From positions 186,001-250,000 of the forward strand of contig JACMLU010000010.1 of NCBI GenBank assembly GCA_014379405.1: a DNA stretch of 64,000 bases. The letters run 5' to 3'. The notes under the pieces were generated by a model, which saw nothing but the letters and a program-made list of their open reading frames with translations, was not told the origin of the DNA and ran no database searches. Source of the stretch: Flavobacterium sp. Lineage in GTDB: Bacteria > Bacteroidota > Bacteroidia > Flavobacteriales > Flavobacteriaceae. Shown one piece after another: positions 60,427 through 64,000 of this stretch; the stretch's first letter is position 1; each line of letters opens with the position of its first letter. Both the position numbers and the translations under genes were made by a program.

Positions 60427-60894
60427 ATGATATTCAATAAATTGTGTTTTTTGATGAGTCCATTTTTACTCGGTTTTGCTTATATTGGTTTATCGAGTTC
60501 AGTTTTTAAAGAAGAAGAAGCTGATAAATACTTAATTCCTGTTGTATCCCAAGATAAATCGAATTTGCAAAAAAGCATTAGCAGAGGCAAAGAGATTTAT
60601 ACTGATTTCTGTATACAATGCCATTTAGCAACCGGAAAAGGGGATTTAGTTAATTTCCCACCTCTTGATGGTTCGGATTGGCTAACCAAGAAGCGAAAAC
60701 AAAGTATACATTCCGTAAAGTTTGGACAAACGGGAGAAGTCATCGTTAAAGGCAAAAAGTTTAATAATGTAATGCCTCCATTGGGTCTTGAAAATCAAGA
60801 GGTGGCAGATGTGATGAATTACATTATGAATTCATGGTCTAACAAGCAAAAGAAAATGGTAACAGCGGAAGAAGTCAAAGCTGTTGTTAAATAA
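60427..60894 (+). CDS. Secreted c-type cytochrome
   Basis: 155 aa; CIQCH heme-binding motif, downstream Met (NVMPPLG) ligand. Confidence 0.9.
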   Translation: MIFNKLCFLMSPFLLGFAYIGLSSSVFKEEEADKYLIPVVSQDKSNLQKSISRGKEIYTDFCIQCHLATGKGDLVNFPPLDGSDWLTKKRKQSIHSVKFGQTGEVIVKGKKFNNVMPPLGLENQEVADVMNYIMNSWSNKQKKMVTAEEVKAVVK

Positions 60895-60955
60895 TAATTA
60901 GTAAATTATTTTTATAGAAGGAAATGTATTTCTTCTATTTAATAGTTAAAGCCAA

Positions 60956-61010
60956 CCGCAATATTAAGATTTTCAAAAGAAGTCTTTAATATTGCGGTTT
61001 TTATTTATTT
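60956..61010 (+). terminator. Terminator between cytochrome c and convergent TonB receptor
   Basis: CCGCAATATTAAgattttcaaaagaagtctTTAATATTGCGGTTTTTATTT. Confidence 0.8.
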
Positions 61011-63192
61011 AAAAAAGGTAGGTTAAAGTTATTCCGCCATAAATATTACTTGGATTTCCTGGATAGTAATAACGTGGAGGAGCAGAGCCAAAACCAACTG
61101 CATTAGGCAAAATACTTGATGAATATTTTTCGTTCAAGATGTTTTGCATTCCTGTATTTATTTCTGTTTTTAATTTTTTTAGTATGATAAAAGTGTACGT
61201 AACTTTTGCATCCAATAATTGGTAACTTTTTGTGTATTTTGAATTGGCATCATCCATTGGCATTTTACCAAAAAAGCCAAAGTTTGTGTTGAAGTTCAAA
61301 CCCAAATTAGTACTGAAATCAAAGCCTAAATTCCATTGAACATTGGATACTGCAGGAAGTTTATTTCCTGAAAAGTCAATGTCTTTATCGATAAAGTCGG
61401 TAAACTTAAAATTATTTATTGTACCAGAACAATAAGGTTGAATTTGGAAATTTAAATTTGGAATCCATTTATAATTCACTAAAAATTCTATGCCTCGATG
61501 CGAACTTTCACCAGCATTAATTCCCATATACTGGTCTTCGGCAATACGGCGAGCAACCAATAAGTTTTCTATAAGCATATTATAAAATGCTAGTTCTATG
61601 TAGAGTTTTGAGTCTATAAAATTTCCTTTGAAGCCTACCTCATAATTAATTCCTGTCTCAGGTTTTAAATCCGTGTTGATTTGTCCTTCGGGCGTTAATG
61701 TTTCAGCAACGGTAGGGGTTGAAAAACCTTTGCTAATTGAAGTGTATAGGTTTTTGCCATTTGATATTTTATAGGAAAGCCCTAAACGTGGTGACCAAAT
61801 CGATCCGAAGGTATAACTCTTTTTATCAGTTTTGTTTTCAACAAAAACATCACTTTGCTCATAATTCGTGGTGTTGTAAGCTAAGCCGGATTCTAAATAC
61901 AGTTTTTCTAGAAGTTGCATATTCATTAGCACAAAAATATTTGAGTTGTTCCTTTTTTGGTCAATTTCACTAAAACGATCTCCCTGAATACTTCCTTGAC
62001 CTGGTTGTGATTTATATAGATTTTTATAAAGTGAAAAATGATAATTTTCTGTTATGGTTTCTATTCCTAGGCTAAAAGTGGTAGGTATTTTAAACAGACT
62101 AGTTATATGGTTAATTTTGGATCGAAAGCTAAAAGCACCACTTTTATCTTCTAAAATATCAAAAGGACGAGCTTCATATCCATTTTTGAATGATGAGGAA
62201 ATACTCGTGTTTAACGACCATTTATTTGAAAAATGATGTTGATATCCCAACCCAATTAATAATTTGTCATAAGATTCATATCCTTGTGCAGCTTCCCAAG
62301 TCGCGGCAGCTTTTTCTGGAAAATTCTTGTAATCAATTTCACTTACAGAACTAGGGATATAGGCTTTTAGGTGGGTATTGATTACAAAAAGGGAAAGGAT
62401 GCCATTCTTGGAAAGATGTTGTTTCCCAAACAAGTTGAATGATTTCCGGTCATAGCTGCTATTTGATCGATAGCCTTCATTTTCTAAAGAGTTATAATTG
62501 GCGTAAATATTAGATTTTCCATCACTATATCCAGCAGTTATTGTCTGTTTTAATAGTTCAAAACTTCCTATGGTGGTTCCAGTTTTTGCAAAAGAATTTT
62601 CTTTAGGGGTTTTAGTTGCCAATAGATTGATTACACCACCAAGTCCAGCTCCAAAGCTAGTAGAATTCGGGCCTTTTATTATCTCAATACTTCCGATAGC
62701 TTCTAAATCGATGTCTTCTAACGATGTTTCACCTTCAGCACTAGTAAGCGGAATTTCTTCAAAGTAAGCCTTGATTCTAGTAGTGCTGTATTGTGATCTA
62801 GAACCAATGCCTCTAATAGTAATTTTGTTTGTATTCAGGGAGCCTTGTTGCATATATACACCCGGAATTTTGTTGAGAATTGGGGTTAGGATTACTCCAT
62901 CGGATTGTTTGATTTCTTTTTCTGTAATGATAGAAACTGATGCGGCCGAATTTTGAATTGTATTCTGGATGGGTAGACTTTTAATAATCAATTCGGAAAG
63001 TCCAATAGTATCTTTCTTTACCTGTCCATAAATGGGAAGATAATTTATAAGAATTAGAAGAATAGCGACAAAGACGGAATATTTTGTGTTCAATTTTTTT
63101 GATTTAAGATATTTGATTAGAAATTTCAATAAACTTAGTGTGTTTTTTTTGAATTTCAAAACCCAATAGTTGGATGCTAACATAGGCATCAA
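61009..63192 (-). CDS. TonB-dependent receptor, PqqU/YncD-like candidate
   Basis: Plug motif IRGIGSRSQYSTTRIKAYFEEIPLTSAEGETSLEDIDLEAIGSIEIIKGPNSTSFGAGLGGVINL; N-terminal start uncertain. Confidence 0.85.
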   Translation of the reverse strand: MMPMLASNYWVLKFKKNTLSLLKFLIKYLKSKKLNTKYSVFVAILLILINYLPIYGQVKKDTIGLSELIIKSLPIQNTIQNSAASVSIITEKEIKQSDGVILTPILNKIPGVYMQQGSLNTNKITIRGIGSRSQYSTTRIKAYFEEIPLTSAEGETSLEDIDLEAIGSIEIIKGPNSTSFGAGLGGVINLLATKTPKENSFAKTGTTIGSFELLKQTITAGYSDGKSNIYANYNSLENEGYRSNSSYDRKSFNLFGKQHLSKNGILSLFVINTHLKAYIPSSVSEIDYKNFPEKAAATWEAAQGYESYDKLLIGLGYQHHFSNKWSLNTSISSSFKNGYEARPFDILEDKSGAFSFRSKINHITSLFKIPTTFSLGIETITENYHFSLYKNLYKSQPGQGSIQGDRFSEIDQKRNNSNIFVLMNMQLLEKLYLESGLAYNTTNYEQSDVFVENKTDKKSYTFGSIWSPRLGLSYKISNGKNLYTSISKGFSTPTVAETLTPEGQINTDLKPETGINYEVGFKGNFIDSKLYIELAFYNMLIENLLVARRIAEDQYMGINAGESSHRGIEFLVNYKWIPNLNFQIQPYCSGTINNFKFTDFIDKDIDFSGNKLPAVSNVQWNLGFDFSTNLGLNFNTNFGFFGKMPMDDANSKYTKSYQLLDAKVTYTFIILKKLKTEINTGMQNILNEKYSSSILPNAVGFGSAPPRYYYPGNPSNIYGGITLTYLF

Positions 63193-63325
63193 AATACGAA
63201 TCTAAAGCTATTTGTTTTTTTTTAAATTAATATCTTCTGTAAACCATACTATACTTGACTTGATGCATTCATTTTTTTTGTCAAGACACTTTCGGTTTTA
63301 ATTTTCTGATCAAAGTGACACGGAT

Positions 63326-63383
63326 AAACCCCTAAACAAGAACTATTGAACCCCTTTTTAGTGTGCTAATTTTTCCAAATTTG
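63326..63383 (+). promoter_or_regulatory. Candidate activator-dependent promoter (CCCCT-22 bp-CCCCT-28 bp-TTTG)
   Basis: TAAACCCCTAAACAAGAACTATTGAACCCCTTTTTAGTGTGCTAATTTTTCCAAATTTG. Confidence 0.55.
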
Positions 63384-63425
63384 CTATTATTATCAACTTT
63401 TTGAATAACTCTAAAAAACAATAAA

Positions 63426-64000
63426 ATGAAAAAAAAATTACTTAGTCAAAGAATTTTATCAGGTCTTGGCTTGATAATATTGTGTTCCAATATTAGTTTT
63501 GGACAACAAGTTATAGGTGAGTTTGCTGTTATGGATGGCGGATTCGAAGGTCAAACTGCTGGAAATGTTACTGCTACAGCCGCAAGTACAAGTGCTTGGA
63601 CATTTAGCACCCCTAGTTCGGCCACAAAAGAAATTATTGACAATTCATCCCAATCACGTTCAGGAAACAAATATTTCTCCTTTACATCAACTGGAACTTC
63701 AAGAATGCAATCTCCGTTATCAAATCTTGCTATTAACACTAAATATACTGTACAGTATTATTTTAAAGCTGCATCAGATCCTACAAATAAATTAACTGGT
63801 GCTGTTTATCCCGGAGCTATTGCAGCCGATGTGGCTCCGCCAGCTGTATGGGTAAATGGTACAAGTTGGTATAAAGCTTATGCCACAGTAACAACGAACG
63901 GCACTGGAACAGCAGCTACAGCTTTTGCAGCAGTTAGATATGGTACTTCTACTTATTTAGGTGTTTTGAATGTAGATGATTTTGTTGTTTATGCAGGAGA
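63426..64000 (+). CDS. Secreted protein, N-terminal part, carbohydrate-binding-module-like; runs off window
   Basis: ATG 63426 frame open to window end: MKKKLLSQRILSGLGLIILCSNISFGQQVIGEFAVMDGGFEGQTAGN... Confidence 0.7.
   Translation, partial: MKKKLLSQRILSGLGLIILCSNISFGQQVIGEFAVMDGGFEGQTAGNVTATAASTSAWTFSTPSSATKEIIDNSSQSRSGNKYFSFTSTGTSRMQSPLSNLAINTKYTVQYYFKAASDPTNKLTGAVYPGAIAADVAPPAVWVNGTSWYKAYATVTTNGTGTAATAFAAVRYGTSTYLGVLNVDDFVVYAG

Noticed and set aside
59308-63192. Looked for PQQ biosynthesis genes (pqqA-E) near the dehydrogenase
   Set aside because: None recognised; absence in this window says nothing about the rest of the genome
1-64000. tRNA or rRNA genes, prophage, IS transposase, restriction or abortive-infection systems
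   Set aside because: No supporting ORF or RNA signature seen by eye; a tRNAscan/Infernal run would be needed to exclude small RNAs

Overview
AT-rich chromosomal segment that looks like a Flavobacterium-type Bacteroidota genome. Left to right it carries: (i) a light/stress cluster (lycopene cyclase fragment, SRPBCC protein, photolyase, SDR/DUF2867 protein, folE, SDR, TIGR03643, AarF/ABC1 kinase, TetR); (ii) an L-rhamnose operon (rhaB, tandem-domain class II aldolase, Fe-alcohol dehydrogenase, rhaA, rhaT, AraC regulator); (iii) housekeeping genes (rmuC, rluE, trmL); (iv) a cobalamin-uptake locus with a riboswitch, a BtuB-like receptor and divergent BtuFCD-like genes, split by a GxxExxY gene inside terminal inverted repeats; (v) an N-acetylmuramoyl-L-alanine amidase with a likely frameshift or slippage site, and an S41 peptidase; (vi) a large beta-glycan polysaccharide utilisation locus (two tandem GH-A-like lipoproteins, SusD, SusC, HTCS, three GH3, GH5, GH2, Gfo/Idh, aldo/keto reductase, GlcG-like protein) continuing into a PQQ-type sugar dehydrogenase, a cytochrome c and a TonB receptor with similarity to PqqU/YncD. 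Most notable observations: a repeated CCCCT-(~22 bp)-CCCCT promoter motif shared by several PUL transcription units; a candidate PQQ-scavenging/periplasmic sugar-oxidation module; a TIR-bounded GxxExxY cassette; an A_AAA_AAC slippery site immediately before a stop in an amidase; and a rhamnulose-phosphate aldolase whose second domain has lost its metal ligands. All calls come from reading the sequence and translations; no database search was run.
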